Positions 18,501 to 26,687 of a stretch of DNA of 35,960 nt are shown in pieces. The translations under genes and the position numbers were made by a program. The stretch is from Oscillatoriales cyanobacterium (lineage in GTDB: Bacteria; Cyanobacteriota; Cyanobacteriia; CACIAM-69d), in contig RDXB01000076.1 in NCBI GenBank assembly GCA_004292515.1, forward strand, positions 1 through 35,960, written 5' to 3'. The stretch's first letter is position 1, and each line of letters opens with the position of its first letter. The notes under the pieces were generated by a model that did no database searches, had not been told where the DNA came from, and worked only from the letters and a program-made list of their open reading frames with translations.

Positions 18501-19522
18501 ATCGTCGTCGGTTCGCCGCCATTTTTGCTCGGCAAATAGAAATATTTATCCACCGGCTTCGAGAAGTCCAAGCCCCCCGCAAACACCGGGATCACCTTTG
18601 CGCCTTGGGCTTCAAACTCCTGCACCATGCCCACATAGTGCGCATCGTCGCCCGTCACCAAGTGCGTCCGCTGCAACACCAAACCCACGCAGGGCGCATC
18701 GGGATCGCGCACCGCATCGGGCACCACTTCCGAGCTACGGTACCAAGCCAAATACTCGTTCGTATCCTCAAACATCTTTGGCGCGAGCGGATGCCAAATC
18801 CCCATGTCGGGATAGGTCACCGGTTCGGCATAGTCCAAATCAATTTTTTCAACGGACTGATCACGGCCCGATTTGTCGGTCTTGAAGACATATTTATCGG
18901 CCAGCATCAGCAGGAAGTTTTCTAGGTTCTCCGGCGAGCCACCCAGCCAATATTGGAAACTGAGCATGAAGCTACGGGCATCCTGCGCCTTTTCCACGGG
19001 CAGGAATTTCAACACGTTCGGCAGCGTCCGCAACAGTTTCAGCATCGCGTCTTCAAAGCCGCTGCCGTTTTGCTGTTTGCGCTTCTTCATAAATTCGCCG
19101 ATCACGCTCTTGGACTGGCCCAACTGCGCCATCGAGAAGGTGCCCAGCTTGTTTAGCCGCATCACCGGGGGCATGGAGGGAAACACCACGGCCGCATCAA
19201 GGCGATCGCGGTGGGGCTGCACGGCGGCGACTACCTTCTCGGCCAGGTCTTCGATAAAGATCAAGGAAGCAATGAAGATGTTGGCGCGGGCCACATCCTC
19301 ACAAAAGGCTTCGTAATTTTCAGGGCTGCGCAATTCCTCGATCAAATAGCCGCTGATTTCCACGGCTACGTTCGGATTGTTGGCATTAATCGACTTGACC
19401 GCTGCCGTCAAGGCGCTCTGGTACTGTGCTTCCAGAACGACGTAGACCACCTTGACTAAAGACCGCCCCCGAAGCTCTTCGGGTTGGACGTGGCGCACGG
19501 CGGGCTTGACGTAGGTGAACAT
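15506..19522 (-). CDS. chlH: Magnesium chelatase subunit H
   Basis: ChlH is the large porphyrin-binding subunit of Mg-chelatase. With ChlI and ChlD it inserts Mg2+ into protoporphyrin IX, the branch point towards chlorophyll. The 1338 residues match the cyanobacterial length. Recognisable segments are [20 protein letters not shown] near the start, the [20 protein letters not shown] region, the [19 protein letters not shown] metal/porphyrin site, and [20 protein letters not shown] near the C-terminal third. The ATG at 19522 has a good AGGAGAG ten bases upstream. ChlI and ChlD are not in the window. The gene shows no frameshift. The related CobN of cobalamin synthesis is excluded by the close match to ChlH. 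Confidence 0.98.
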   Translation of the reverse strand: MFTYVKPAVRHVQPEELRGRSLVKVVYVVLEAQYQSALTAAVKSINANNPNVAVEISGYLIEELRSPENYEAFCEDVARANIFIASLIFIEDLAEKVVAAVQPHRDRLDAAVVFPSMPPVMRLNKLGTFSMAQLGQSKSVIGEFMKKRKQQNGSGFEDAMLKLLRTLPNVLKFLPVEKAQDARSFMLSFQYWLGGSPENLENFLLMLADKYVFKTDKSGRDQSVEKIDLDYAEPVTYPDMGIWHPLAPKMFEDTNEYLAWYRSSEVVPDAVRDPDAPCVGLVLQRTHLVTGDDAHYVGMVQEFEAQGAKVIPVFAGGLDFSKPVDKYFYLPSKNGGEPTTIVDAVVSLTGFALVGGPARQDHPKAIESLKRLNRPYMVALPLVFQTTEEWEESELGLHPIQVALQIAIPELDGAIEPIIVSGRDGNTGKAIALQDRIQAIAERALKWANLRRKPKLHKKVAITVFSFPPDKGNVGTAAYLDVFGSIHEVLQGLKREGYDVQDVPESAKELMESVLKDAQAQYASPELNVAYRMSVAEYEKLTPYSQKLEENWGKPPGNLNSDGQNLLVFGKHFGNVFIGVQPTFGYEGDPMLLLFSRSASPHHGFAAYYTYLEKVWGADAVLHFGTHGSLEFMPGKQIGMSNDCYPDSLIGSIPNLYYYAANNPSEATIAKRRGYAETISYLTPPAENAGLYKGLKELSDLIGSYQTLKDTGRGPSIVDAIIEQARAVNLDKDVELPATAGKDLSSEQRDTVVGSVYRKLMEIESRLLPCGLHVIGKPPTAEEAVATLVNIAALDRPEDGIIALPRIIANSIYRDIEEIYRNSDKGVLADVELLQQITLATRVAVKAMVDAQIDTDGRLSKLAKFNFFGFGTQKQPWVEALSEAGFDNVDREGLKPLFEYLEFCLQQIVADNEMASLLRALEGEYILPGPGGDPVRNPDVLPTGKNMHALDPQSIPTTAAVQSAKVVVDRLLDRQRAENDGAYPETIACVLWGTDNIKTYGESLAQILWLVGVKPVPDALGRVNKLELVPLSELGRPRIDTVITCSGVFRDLFVNQMALLDRAVKMAAEADEPLEMNFVRKHALSQAEELGINLRQAATRVFTNSSGSYSTNVGLAVENGTWEQEKDLQDMYLSRKSFAFSADNPGEMEQSRDVLERALKTVDVTFQNLDSSEISMTDVSHYYDSDPTKVVASLRADGKKPAAYMADTSTANAQVRTLSETVRLDARTKMLNPKWYEGMLSHGYEGVRELAKRLNNTLGWSATADAVDNWVYEDTNDTFIADPEMCKRLMDLNPHSFRRMLGTLLEANGRGYWDTSDENLDRLRDLYQEVEDRIEGIE

Positions 19523-20190
19523 CCGGTACTCTCTCCTGCGGCTGGGTTGGGATGAGGATGGGGAACGCGAAACGCTTGCTATCTAGGCACTTGTACCAGA
19601 TCGCCGATTGGCGCTGATACGCAAATCGAGGATCTGACACAATTCGATAAAATCAATTGTCGGTTTTGTTGCGGTTTGTTGCAATTTTTATGATTCAAAT
19701 CCGTTATGTTTCTCGGGGATTTATATGGCTAGCCCAATCGATCTGACGCTTCTGAGTGCTGGGTTTGACCGGTCTAGGCGGCCATCGGGGCGATCGGGCT
19801 TTGTCGGGTTGTCCAGACAACTAAATTAGAACAAAAACCAAACAAAGGGCTCGGTAACTGTCACAAGCCCGATCGCGAGTGCAGCCCGACTTGACTAGCT
19901 TGGCAAGCTTAAAGTGCGAGGCCAAACACCAGAGTCCAGTCCGCCAGCGTTAATGCCGGTCATTATCATTCTGGGATCAAACTGAAATCGTTGATTTTCC
20001 ATGCCCCAATTGTCGTAACAAGGGGCTTAAGCCCCTTGCCGCCCCACGATCTCGTACCGGTGGAATCGGGGTTTGGGGCGAAATGACGACAGGCCCTAGC
20101 CCCTAAACATTGCCGATCAACCGTTGCTCCTAGCAATCTCCAATCCCTGAGCGGCTGGGGACTGAGGGGGTGTCGTTCCAGGGATCGCCA
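19523..20190. other. 668-bp spacer upstream of chlH
   Basis: No convincing gene lies here. The left part, next to chlH, is AT-rich (about 19635-19700) and probably contains the chlH promoter, but I cannot single out -35/-10 boxes. The right part holds dispersed repeat copy 5. Confidence 0.6.
20012..20099 (+). repeat. Dispersed palindromic repeat, copy 5
   Basis: GTCGTAAC, the perfect palindrome at 20020-20037, CCCCACGATCTCGTACCGG, TGGAATCGGGGTTTGGGGCG and AAATGACGACAGGCCCTAG follow in the same order and orientation as copies 1-3. It lies between sasA and chlH. Confidence 0.85.
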
Positions 20191-21369
20191 CTAGGGGAAC
20201 GATCGGGCATAGACCGGCAACGTGAAGTGAAAACAACTGCCACCCCCCGGTCGCTCGTCCACCCAAATTTGGCCATAGTGGGCGCGAATGGTGCGCTGAC
20301 AGGCAGCCAAGCCAATGCCATAGCCCTCGGCCTGTTGATCGCGCTGGAGCCGAAAGCGCTCTTTAAAAATCGAGTCCCGTTGATTGTCGGGAATGCCGGG
20401 GCCGCTGTCACAGATGCTGACTTGCACTTTCTGGCTGGTGCGGTGCAGGGTGGCGATGTTGATGGAGCCGCCATCGGGGGTGTATTTGATCGCGTTGTCG
20501 ATCAGGTTGGCGATCACTTGGTAAATCCGATCGCGATCGGCATAGACCGTCGGCAAATCTTGAGGAATATCGGTTTCCAGGGTTTGTTTCTTGACCGTCA
20601 TCCGATCGCTAAAGGTATCGATCGCCCCAAAACAAAGGGCCTTGAGATCCACCGGCTGGGGCTGGATATCCGCTTCTGAGCCTTCGCTTTGGGCCACCTC
20701 TAGCAGGTTGGCAATCAGCCGGTCGATCGCCCGAATTTGGTTGCGCGCCTGAATCAACAACCGTTCGCGCAAGCTATCGGTCATTTGGGCCGACTGGATC
20801 GTGTTGGGACGATAGCTATATTCCAGGGTCTCTATGGCCATCGAAGCGGCCGCCAAAGGGTTTCGCAGGTCATGGGCCAAAATCTCGATCGCCCGATCTT
20901 TAAATTGCAATAGCTCTTGTAGCTCCACCTTTTCGCGGCCCAGCCGAAACACCTCATCGGACAGCCGAATCACTTCTGAAGAAGTGGCCAACGATGACTG
21001 CATCGCCTCTTGGCTAAAGCCAGCCACCGCTATTTCGGGATTTTGCTCGATCGCCGCCTGCACAGCCTCTTGCCAGCGATCCCACCAAAGCTCAAGCTGT
21101 TGCGCCAAGTCCATACCCGTCATGATTTGGCGGGGCAGGGGATGCACCTTGACCAGGGCTGGCGTGGCAATTAACCGGAAATGTTCAGCCACATAGGGCT
21201 GGGCAGCCACATCCACAATGTCGAAGGAGAAGGGGTAATCCGTTTGGAGGGATCGCAACCGATCCTGAATTGAACTGGCTTGCTCCCAGGACACCGCTCG
21301 GTGATCCACAAACAGCAAGAGTTGGAGGGGGGCTTTAGAGGCAGGAAAGGGATCGGGCGAAACCGGCAT
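20191..21369 (-). CDS. sasA: Circadian-clock histidine kinase SasA
   Basis: SasA binds KaiC through its KaiB-like domain and passes the clock signal to RpaA by phosphotransfer. The 392-residue protein has the SasA layout. A thioredoxin-like KaiB domain spans residues 15-105 (LQLLLFVDHRAVSWEQA, then LIATPALVKVHPLPRQIMTG). A linker coil follows. The H-box is ILAHDLRNPLAAA with His166. The ATPase domain has the N-box NLIDNAIKYTPDG (Asn292), the G1 box DSGPGI (321-326) and the G2 box GYGIGL (349-354). The ATG at 21369 has no clear Shine-Dalgarno. kaiABC and rpaA are not in the window. Confidence 0.95.
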   Translation of the reverse strand: MPVSPDPFPASKAPLQLLLFVDHRAVSWEQASSIQDRLRSLQTDYPFSFDIVDVAAQPYVAEHFRLIATPALVKVHPLPRQIMTGMDLAQQLELWWDRWQEAVQAAIEQNPEIAVAGFSQEAMQSSLATSSEVIRLSDEVFRLGREKVELQELLQFKDRAIEILAHDLRNPLAAASMAIETLEYSYRPNTIQSAQMTDSLRERLLIQARNQIRAIDRLIANLLEVAQSEGSEADIQPQPVDLKALCFGAIDTFSDRMTVKKQTLETDIPQDLPTVYADRDRIYQVIANLIDNAIKYTPDGGSINIATLHRTSQKVQVSICDSGPGIPDNQRDSIFKERFRLQRDQQAEGYGIGLAACQRTIRAHYGQIWVDERPGGGSCFHFTLPVYARSFP

Positions 21370-22073
21370 AAGTAGTAAAGTCTGCGATCGAGTAAAAAAT
21401 CACCGCCCAAAATTGATGCCCATCGGTGCGATCGAGAACCCCAGGTTTACGCAACCACAGGTCTACGCTGGCTGGGCTGTGCCGCAATCAGCATTCAACA
21501 ACCACTCGGAAGCAGAGAGCAAACAGGCCAGTCCTTGAGCTTGACCTCGATCGGGCCATATCCTCCCAATCGAGCTGGCGGCGATCGACCGGTGAAGACT
21601 GCACAAACGACCACAAATCAATCACTTCATCACGCTCATCCCCGTGGGGAGAGGTGATTAAACACATCACTAAAAAATGCATCTTGGATCAGACATTCAG
21701 CGTTTCGTGATGCAGCCGATCGCCAGCAAGGGATCAACACCAAGATTGGATTGATTGATCGATGCCAGCAATCTCGGTCAGTTGGGGGCTCCAGCCACAC
21801 CCAGAAATGCAGTGAATGCAGTTGTGCGGATCAGTGCCGCAGCTGGTGATAGCAATTTCTACTCAAGCAAAGACCAGTGATTGCTGTCGCAAGGGCGGAG
21901 CGATCGTCTGAACTCTCTCCAGACTATCGCTTTCACAGGGGCTTTCGATTGCTTGTAACGTTCTGATTCAGAGTTATCTCGGGGGTAGAGGCTGCCACAT
22001 CACCCGAAATTCTGACTCCACCATGGGGAGTCAAGGTTTTGCGTAAGTTCTAACTAAGTCCTAACTCTGTATG
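21370..22073. other. Long spacer upstream of sasA without a clear gene
   Basis: This 700-bp stretch has several short open frames in both directions but none with protein-like composition or a ribosome site. It contains a hairpin-forming CTCATCCCCGTGGGGAGAG near 21636-21654, discussed in the findings. The tandem array at 22074 follows. Confidence 0.5.
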
Positions 22074-22192
22074 CCCGAGCGAGCAATATACCCGAGCAAG
22101 CAATATACCCGAACGAGCAATATACCCGAACGAGCAATATACCCGAACGAGCAATATACCCGAATGAGCAATATGCCCGAGCGAGCAACGTA
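22074..22192 (+). repeat. 17-bp tandem array, seven units
   Basis: Seven head-to-tail 17-bp units of CCCGAACGAGCAATATA fill 119 bp with no gaps. Units 3-5 are identical; the outer units differ by one to four bases. The unit length is not a multiple of three, so the array is not coding. It runs directly into a degenerate piece of the dispersed palindromic repeat. Confidence 0.95.
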
Positions 22193-22226
22193 GGCAAGGG
22201 GCTTGAGGGGCTTGCCCCCCACACCT
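22193..22226 (+). repeat. Degenerate piece of the dispersed repeat
   Basis: GCAAGGGGCTTGAGGGGCTT, then GCCCCCCAC, resembles the palindromic core with one arm altered. The conserved GATTTGACGAC flank is missing. It adjoins the 17-bp array. Confidence 0.5.
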
Positions 22227-22282
22227 ATCGATGCTTGGCCCGGGCCAAAAGATGCCTTCCAGACATCCTCTAAGCCGTTTCT

Positions 22283-22801
22283 CTAAGCCGTTTCGCCTGC
22301 GAATTCTGGTAGGTCGAGGCTGCCGGGGCGACGGCTGCTGACGGCGAGGCGATAGCTGACGCTTTGCAATTCCGCTTGCAGGTTGCGGTTTTCCTGTTGC
22401 AGTTGCTGCACGCGATCTTTAATTGCACCGAGGCGGTCTTCAAACTTCGATCGGTAAACGTTGGGCAACTCTTGGATCGTTTGCTCCAACATCCGGCTGC
22501 GATCGCCCAGTTCTTGCACCGATTGCCGAAGCTGATAGATTTCCGAATCGCGATCGGCCAGTTGGTCTTGATAAAAGGCCACCTGTTCTTCCACTTCCCG
22601 CACCCGATCGCGCAGGGCTTGCATTTCCGTTTGATGCCGCTCGGAGGTGTCGGAGGTCGGCACCAAGCCGGCATTTCCCTTCACCAGGCGGAACAACTCC
22701 TGGGAAAGCTGCTGCACCAACCGATCGCGCATTTGCAACTCGTCGCGCAACCGAACAACTTCTGCTTGGGCCGATTGACCGCTAAATCCGTCAGCTTGCA
22801 T
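22283..22801 (-). CDS. Coiled-coil protein conserved in cyanobacteria
   Basis: The protein is almost entirely a heptad-rich coiled coil: VVRLRDELQMRDRLVQQLSQ, then MQALRDRVREVEEQVAFYQD, then IYQLRQSVQELGDRSRMLEQ. It ends with LQSVSYRLAVSSRRPGSLDL and a short tail. I know such proteins only as conserved hypotheticals of cyanobacteria. The start is uncertain: ATG at 22801 (172 residues) is my choice, and a TTG at 22837 would add twelve residues. Neither has a clear Shine-Dalgarno. A structural or scaffold role is only inference. It is divergent from the S4-domain gene. Confidence 0.8.
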   Translation of the reverse strand: MQADGFSGQSAQAEVVRLRDELQMRDRLVQQLSQELFRLVKGNAGLVPTSDTSERHQTEMQALRDRVREVEEQVAFYQDQLADRDSEIYQLRQSVQELGDRSRMLEQTIQELPNVYRSKFEDRLGAIKDRVQQLQQENRNLQAELQSVSYRLAVSSRRPGSLDLPEFAGETA

Positions 22802-22984
22802 CACGGCAATGGGTGGGGTTGGTATTCTTATGGACAACGCTACCGTATTTTCTAACCCATATTTCGGTCAGCAGCTAGCGGCTGGGATGGGTTGCGCCAA
22901 TTCCCAAGGGCTAGGAACGATCAATCTCTGGGCCGCTGCCCGTTTCCTCGCATTTTCCTACTGTTTCTCTAGTGTTTTCCTGCC

Positions 22985-23764
22985 GTGCTACCTCGCGAAA
23001 CCCTGCTCAAGCGTGCCACTAATCGAGATTTGATTGCACGGGCGATCGACCTGGCCGACCAAGCGATCAAAACCTGGGAGCCGGCCGTGAGCGATTTTCT
23101 GGCCCCGCCGGATGTGGCTGAAATTCAAACCCTGTTTGGCACCTTGTCGGAAGTTGTGTTTTTGCCCTGGGGTGGCTATCCCCAGGCGGAACGGCAGCGG
23201 GTGGCCTTCACACGAGCCGAGTTGCCGCTGATCACGGAATCGATCGAGGTGGCGGCGATCGAAATTGCCGGGAACTTCTTGTTTGACTCAGCCACCCATC
23301 GCGACTTTTTGGGGGCGCTGTTGGGCACGGGGCTGGTGCGCGACAAGGTGGGCGATCTGTTGGTGCAAGGCGAGCGCGGGGCCCAGGCGATCGTCTCGCC
23401 CGAGGTGGTGGAATATTTAGAATTTCATCTAACCCAAGTGCGATCGGTACCGGTCAAAACCCGCGTCATTTCCTTTGAGGAACTGAAAGTCCGTGAACCC
23501 AAAAAGAAGGAAATGACCACAGTGGAAGCCTCCTTGCGGTTGGATGCGATCGCCTCGGCAGGTTTTGGTATGTCCCGCAGCAAAATGGCAGAAGCGATTT
23601 CGGGCGGCGATGTGCGGGTGAACTGGAAGGACATCACCAGCACCAGCCACCTGCTGAAGTCCGGTGATTTGGTGGTGTTGGCGGGCAAGGGGCGCTTGTC
23701 GATCGGGGAGATCGCCATCACCAAAAAAGAACGCTATCGGGTACAGCTCACCCGCTTTATCTAG
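22985..23764 (+). CDS. S4 RNA-binding domain protein, photosystem II-linked family
   Basis: The 259-residue protein belongs to the YlmH-like family that is annotated in cyanobacteria as photosystem II S4-domain protein (TIGR03069). Its N-terminal half contains FLPWGGYPQAERQRVAFTRA and ATHRDFLGALLGTGLVRDKVGD. The C-terminal S4 domain (about residues 180-245) has LRLDAIASAGFGMSRSKMAE and GDVRVNWKDI, and would bind structured RNA. The actual role is not established; ribosome rescue is proposed for YlmH relatives. The start is GTG at 22985. It is followed 105 bp later by pgsA. Confidence 0.9.
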   Translation: MLPRETLLKRATNRDLIARAIDLADQAIKTWEPAVSDFLAPPDVAEIQTLFGTLSEVVFLPWGGYPQAERQRVAFTRAELPLITESIEVAAIEIAGNFLFDSATHRDFLGALLGTGLVRDKVGDLLVQGERGAQAIVSPEVVEYLEFHLTQVRSVPVKTRVISFEELKVREPKKKEMTTVEASLRLDAIASAGFGMSRSKMAEAISGGDVRVNWKDITSTSHLLKSGDLVVLAGKGRLSIGEIAITKKERYRVQLTRFI

Positions 23765-23869
23765 GAACAACGGCTTTATTTAGGGACAACATTTAGGGAC
23801 AACGACCAACGATCACCCAATCGCCGCGATCGCCGCGATCGCCCCACCCGTCATTGAGGACTTTGGCTT

Positions 23870-24397
23870 GTGAATTTACCCACTTGGATTACGGTGTCGC
23901 GCTTGGCCGGTGTGCCGCTGCTGTTGTGGTGGTTAAGCGGTGAGCCGACCGATGGCGATCGCTGGTGGTCGTTGGGTGTGTTTTTGCTGGCGGCAGGCAC
24001 CGATTGGCTCGATGGCTACCTGGCCCGCAAGCTCAATCAGGTGACGGATTTGGGCAAGTTTCTCGATCCACTGGTCGATAAGCTGCTGGTGTTGGCTCCC
24101 CTGTTGCTGTTGGTGGAGCTGGGGCGAATTCCGGCCTGGAGTGTATTTGTGATTTTGGCGCGGGAGCTGACGATCGCCGGGTGGCGGGTCAACCAAACCA
24201 GTATCTCTGGGGCAAACCTCTGGGGCAAACTCAAAACCGTCAGCCAAATTGCGGCGATCGCCCTGTTGTTGGCCCCGGCGATGGATGCCTATGGGATTTG
24301 GGCGATCGGGGTGTTTTGGGTTTCGGTGGCCCTGACGGTGATTTCAGGGGCGATCTATTTGCTGCCGTCGGGCAATCGCGCTCAGTCAGCCTCCTAG
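23870..24397 (+). CDS. pgsA: CDP-diacylglycerol--glycerol-3-phosphate phosphatidyltransferase
   Basis: PgsA makes phosphatidylglycerol phosphate, the precursor of the only phospholipid of cyanobacterial thylakoids. The CDP-alcohol phosphotransferase signature is complete: Asp45, Asp48, Gly49, Ala52, Arg53, Gly62, Asp66 and Asp70 in DWLDGYLARKLNQ followed by VTDLGKFLDPLVD. The 175 residues form about five membrane helices, with the catalytic site between helices 2 and 3. The start is GTG at 23870, giving the usual MNLPTWITVSRL. It lies in the same direction as the S4-domain gene. Confidence 0.95.
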   Translation: MNLPTWITVSRLAGVPLLLWWLSGEPTDGDRWWSLGVFLLAAGTDWLDGYLARKLNQVTDLGKFLDPLVDKLLVLAPLLLLVELGRIPAWSVFVILARELTIAGWRVNQTSISGANLWGKLKTVSQIAAIALLLAPAMDAYGIWAIGVFWVSVALTVISGAIYLLPSGNRAQSAS

Positions 24398-24530
24398 GGG
24401 CGATCGTCCCCCTTCCAGAACCCTAGAGCGATCGCTCATCTGCCCCCAAAACTTGTCTCAAAACCATACCGTCGCACCGCGAGAGCGATAGAATTCAACC
24501 TGTTGAACCCTTCACATGAGTTTTTGACCC

Positions 24531-24923
24531 ATGAAAGCTTGGATGAAATCGATCGCCCGTCGCGCCAGCCTGTTGGTTGCCGCCGTCGTGTTGTTTGCCG
24601 GTGCGCTGTTGGCCGTTGCACCCAACGCCCTTGCCGAAAGCCACTCGGTGGAAATGAACACCATGCTGAAGTTTTCGCCCGAAACCGTGACTGCCAAAGC
24701 TGGCGACACGATCGTTTGGTCAAACCCCGCCGGCTTGCCCCACAACGTGGTGTTCGAGGATGCCTCAAAGTTTGACGTTGCTCAGGTAAAGCAATTGGGC
24801 CAACTGCAGGGCAAAGGCGAAGCAGGATTTACTCTGCCGAGCGACCTGCCCGCTGGCACTTACACCTACTACTGCGCTCCTCACCGTGGCGCTGGTATGG
24901 CTGGCAAGATTGTGGTGCAGTAA
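24531..24923 (+). CDS. petE: Plastocyanin precursor
   Basis: Plastocyanin is the lumenal copper protein that carries electrons from cytochrome b6f to photosystem I. The 130-residue precursor has a signal peptide with a twin-basic start and a hydrophobic core, probably cleaved after ALA at residue 35. The type I copper ligands are His71 (in LPHNVVF), Cys115, His118 and Met123 (in YYCAPHRGAGM). The mature part of about 95 residues is slightly shorter than most plastocyanins, and the N-terminal strand (SVEMNTMLKFSPETVTAKAG) is less typical, but the C-terminal copper loop is a perfect match. No copper-responsive site is recognisable upstream. Confidence 0.94.
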   Translation: MKAWMKSIARRASLLVAAVVLFAGALLAVAPNALAESHSVEMNTMLKFSPETVTAKAGDTIVWSNPAGLPHNVVFEDASKFDVAQVKQLGQLQGKGEAGFTLPSDLPAGTYTYYCAPHRGAGMAGKIVVQ

Positions 24924-25277
24924 TTGCACTCACGGCAGCAGTAATTGCGCTCACGGCAATTGTGCTAACTGCAATCCGGTTCTGGACTGTTAACTTCCAG
25001 AGTTGTAAACCTCCAGAATTTCGGCTTGATCTCTGATTGATCTCTGATTGGTCACCGAACGATAACATCGCTCCAAACGCGATTCCAGTGTCACCAACAC
25101 TTGATGGATTGCAAGGGCAGATGACTGACAGGATGCTTGGGATCTAGGGCTGTTGACTGTTCACTGACGCTGATTGGAAAAGTTAGGTAAGGTCGTGAAG
25201 ATGGAGGCTTGATTACATTCTTAAAACTCTTTCTGGCTAGACATCATTAGATTCTAGACCTCATCAGATTATTCACT
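24924..25277. other. 354-bp spacer after petE
   Basis: No gene is seen. Short imperfect repeats occur just after the stop (GTAATTGCACTCACGGCA and GTAATTGCGCTCACGGCA, about 24921-24956) and at TGATCTCTGATTGATC (about 25027-25047). No convincing terminator is visible. Confidence 0.5.
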
Positions 25278-25493
25278 ATGACCTCCGATCATCCTCCGAA
25301 ATCTAAAAATACAGCCGCAATTTTGTGTTTTTTGCTAGGTGGATTGGGGATACATCGGTTTTATTTAGGCCACACCTGGATTGGTGTAGTTCAGTTGCTG
25401 ACCTGTGGCGGCTGCTTAATTTGGTCGTTGATTGACTCCATCGCCATTCTGACTGGCGATCTCAAAGACAGCCACGGACAGGATCTGGTCTAG
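25278..25493 (+). CDS. TM2-domain protein, copy A
   Basis: The 71-residue protein is a TM2 domain: a polar N-terminus, a first helix ILCFLLGGLGIHRFYLG (with the signature GIHRFYLG), a glycine/cysteine turn (LLTCGGC) and a second helix with LIDSIAILTG. Such proteins are widespread and of unknown function. A second copy lies at 25887. The two share roughly 60% of residues, with the differences concentrated in the N-terminus and second helix. Its stop overlaps the stop of a minus-strand DUF2358 fragment. Confidence 0.88.
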   Translation: MTSDHPPKSKNTAAILCFLLGGLGIHRFYLGHTWIGVVQLLTCGGCLIWSLIDSIAILTGDLKDSHGQDLV

Positions 25494-25745
25494 GGTTGAC
25501 TGCCCGATTTCGCAATGCCGAAATGCTGCTGAACTACATTCCAGGTGGAGCAGTGCCAATAATCAATGTGCGAATTAATTAAGCCCCGATCGCTCAGGCC
25601 CAGTTCGCTCCAACCGGCGATCGCAATCCGGGGTTGCCAGGGCAATGGTGTAGTCCAAGTCAGCATCCAATCGGTGCAAATGAGGCGATCGCCCGGGGCT
25701 TGAATTTGTTGAAGCTGGAGGACGGGATCACGAAACCAGCGATCA
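25490..25745 (-). pseudogene. Truncated DUF2358 copy
   Basis: This fragment reads DRWFRDPVLQLQQIQAPGDR, TDWMLTWTTPLPWQPRIAIA and HIDYWHCSTWNVVQQHFG, the C-terminal half of the DUF2358 protein encoded intact at 26151-26555. The N-terminal half is missing. A possible ATG at 25765 arises from unrelated sequence (MKSLALP). The C-terminal residues after HFG also differ from the intact copy. Of 229 bases in the shared block (25516-25744), 227 are identical to 26165-26393. It is probably non-functional. Confidence 0.75.
25516..25744. repeat. Duplicated block, copy A (pairs with 26165-26393)
   Basis: A 229-bp block identical to 26165-26393 except for two transitions and with no gaps. Both copies have the same orientation, making a direct repeat with a 649-bp offset. 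Similarity ends abruptly on both sides. Confidence 0.95.
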
Positions 25746-25793
25746 GGTAAAGCCAGCGATTTCAATGAAGGGGATTGTTATCAGGAATACTCC

Positions 25794-25821
25794 TTGACAA
25801 TTATACGTGAGAAAGCATAAT
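25794..25821 (+). promoter_or_regulatory. Sigma-70-type promoter for TM2 copy B
   Basis: TTGACA at 25794-25799 and CATAAT at 25816-25821 are 16 bp apart, close to the consensus. It lies about 65 bp before the start codon of TM2 copy B and just outside the end of the duplicated block. Confidence 0.6.
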
Positions 25822-25886
25822 GGCTTTAGGTTCGTAAGAATCACTTGTTTTCAGTACTGGTGTAAGTATCCAAATCGAGATTCCTG

Positions 25887-26114
25887 ATGACTTCTTCACC
25901 CCCTCCCTCTCCAGCTCCCAAATCCAAGGTTGCAGCGGCTCTGTTGTGCTTTTTCTTGGGTGGGCTTGGGATCCATCGGTTCTACTTGGGCTACACCACA
26001 GTAGGGCTTGTCCAGTTGTTTACTTGTGGGGGATGTTTTATGTGGATGTTGGTTGACTTGATTGTTATCTTGACCGGCGGACTCAAAGATAGTGAAGGGC
26101 GTGAATTAACCTAA
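25887..26114 (+). CDS. TM2-domain protein, copy B
   Basis: The 75-residue protein has the same build as copy A: a Pro/Ser-rich N-terminus, LLCFFLGGLGIHRFYLGYTT, LFTCGGC and a second helix. It has its own near-consensus promoter. As with copy A, a DUF2358 sequence follows on the opposite strand, so the TM2/DUF2358 pair is duplicated as a unit. The function is unknown. Confidence 0.9.
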   Translation: MTSSPPPSPAPKSKVAAALLCFFLGGLGIHRFYLGYTTVGLVQLFTCGGCFMWMLVDLIVILTGGLKDSEGRELT

Positions 26115-26150
26115 ACCCACATTGAGTCCAGTCGTTATGGAGATAGGGAT

Positions 26151-26555
26151 CTAGAAGTTAGCGCTGCCGAAATGCTGCTGAACTACATTCCAGGTGGAGC
26201 AGTGCCAATAATCAATGTGCGAATTAATTAAGCCCCGACCGCTCAGGCCCAGTTCGCTCCAACCGGCGATCGCAATCCGGGGTTGCCAGGGCAATGGTGT
26301 AGTCCAAGTCAGCATCCAATCGGTGCGAATGAGGCGATCGCCCGGGGCTTGAATTTGTTGAAGCTGGAGGACGGGATCACGAAACCAGCGATCGATAAAC
26401 GAGATTGTTTTGCGGTAGCGATCGAGTCCCCGAAATTCACTGGTCGGATCTTTGAAGTACACATCGGGTTCGTAAATTGCAAAGGTCTGATCTTTGGGAA
26501 AACGACCATAATCGGCTTTCAGAATTTCGATAATCTCTGCAATTGATTGCGACAT
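26151..26555 (-). CDS. DUF2358 protein (SnoaL-like fold)
   Basis: DUF2358 proteins occur in cyanobacteria and plants and are predicted to have an NTF2/SnoaL-like fold; their role is unknown. From the ATG at 26555 the protein has 134 residues: IIEILKADYGRFPKDQTFAI, VYFKDPTSEFRGLDRYRKTI, TPLPWQPRIAIAGWSELGLS and SSHIDYW-type SHIDYWHCSTWNVV. That covers the full family length. The open frame continues 38 codons upstream, but this is translated tandem repeat, so I use the ATG at the edge of the repeats. No clear Shine-Dalgarno is present. Confidence 0.85.
   Translation of the reverse strand: MSQSIAEIIEILKADYGRFPKDQTFAIYEPDVYFKDPTSEFRGLDRYRKTISFIDRWFRDPVLQLQQIQAPGDRLIRTDWMLTWTTPLPWQPRIAIAGWSELGLSGRGLINSHIDYWHCSTWNVVQQHFGSANF
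26165..26393. repeat. Duplicated block, copy B (pairs with 25516-25744)
   Basis: This is the intact-gene copy of the 229-bp direct repeat. It covers the C-terminal part of the full DUF2358 gene, up to the codons just downstream of FIDRWF. It differs from copy A at two positions only. Confidence 0.95.
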
Positions 26556-26610
26556 TGAATCTTTGAAGTTGAATCTTTGAAGTTGAATCTTTGAAGTTGA
26601 ATCTTTGAAA
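26555..26610 (+). repeat. 14-bp tandem array, four units, at the DUF2358 start
   Basis: Four head-to-tail units of TTGAATCTTTGAAG lie immediately upstream of the DUF2358 start codon (on the minus strand). The last unit ends in A instead of G. The array replaces the position where a Shine-Dalgarno would be expected. Confidence 0.93.
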
Positions 26611-26687
26611 TAGTTGCTGACTATTTTGGCACTGGCAGAGCGTTTGACTCTGAAATTTGAAGCCGACAATTTGAATTGGCTGCGCTG

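Noticed and set aside
17642-18925. 427-codon open frame on the plus strand opposite chlH
   Set aside because: Its product is rich in His, Arg and Gln with no domain, and it is the exact antisense of well-conserved ChlH sequence. Long antisense frames are expected in GC-rich genes.
22074-22192. Coding repeat or plasmid-type iteron origin
   Set aside because: The 17-bp unit would shift frame each time, and no rep gene or AT-rich unwinding region accompanies it. The window otherwise looks chromosomal.
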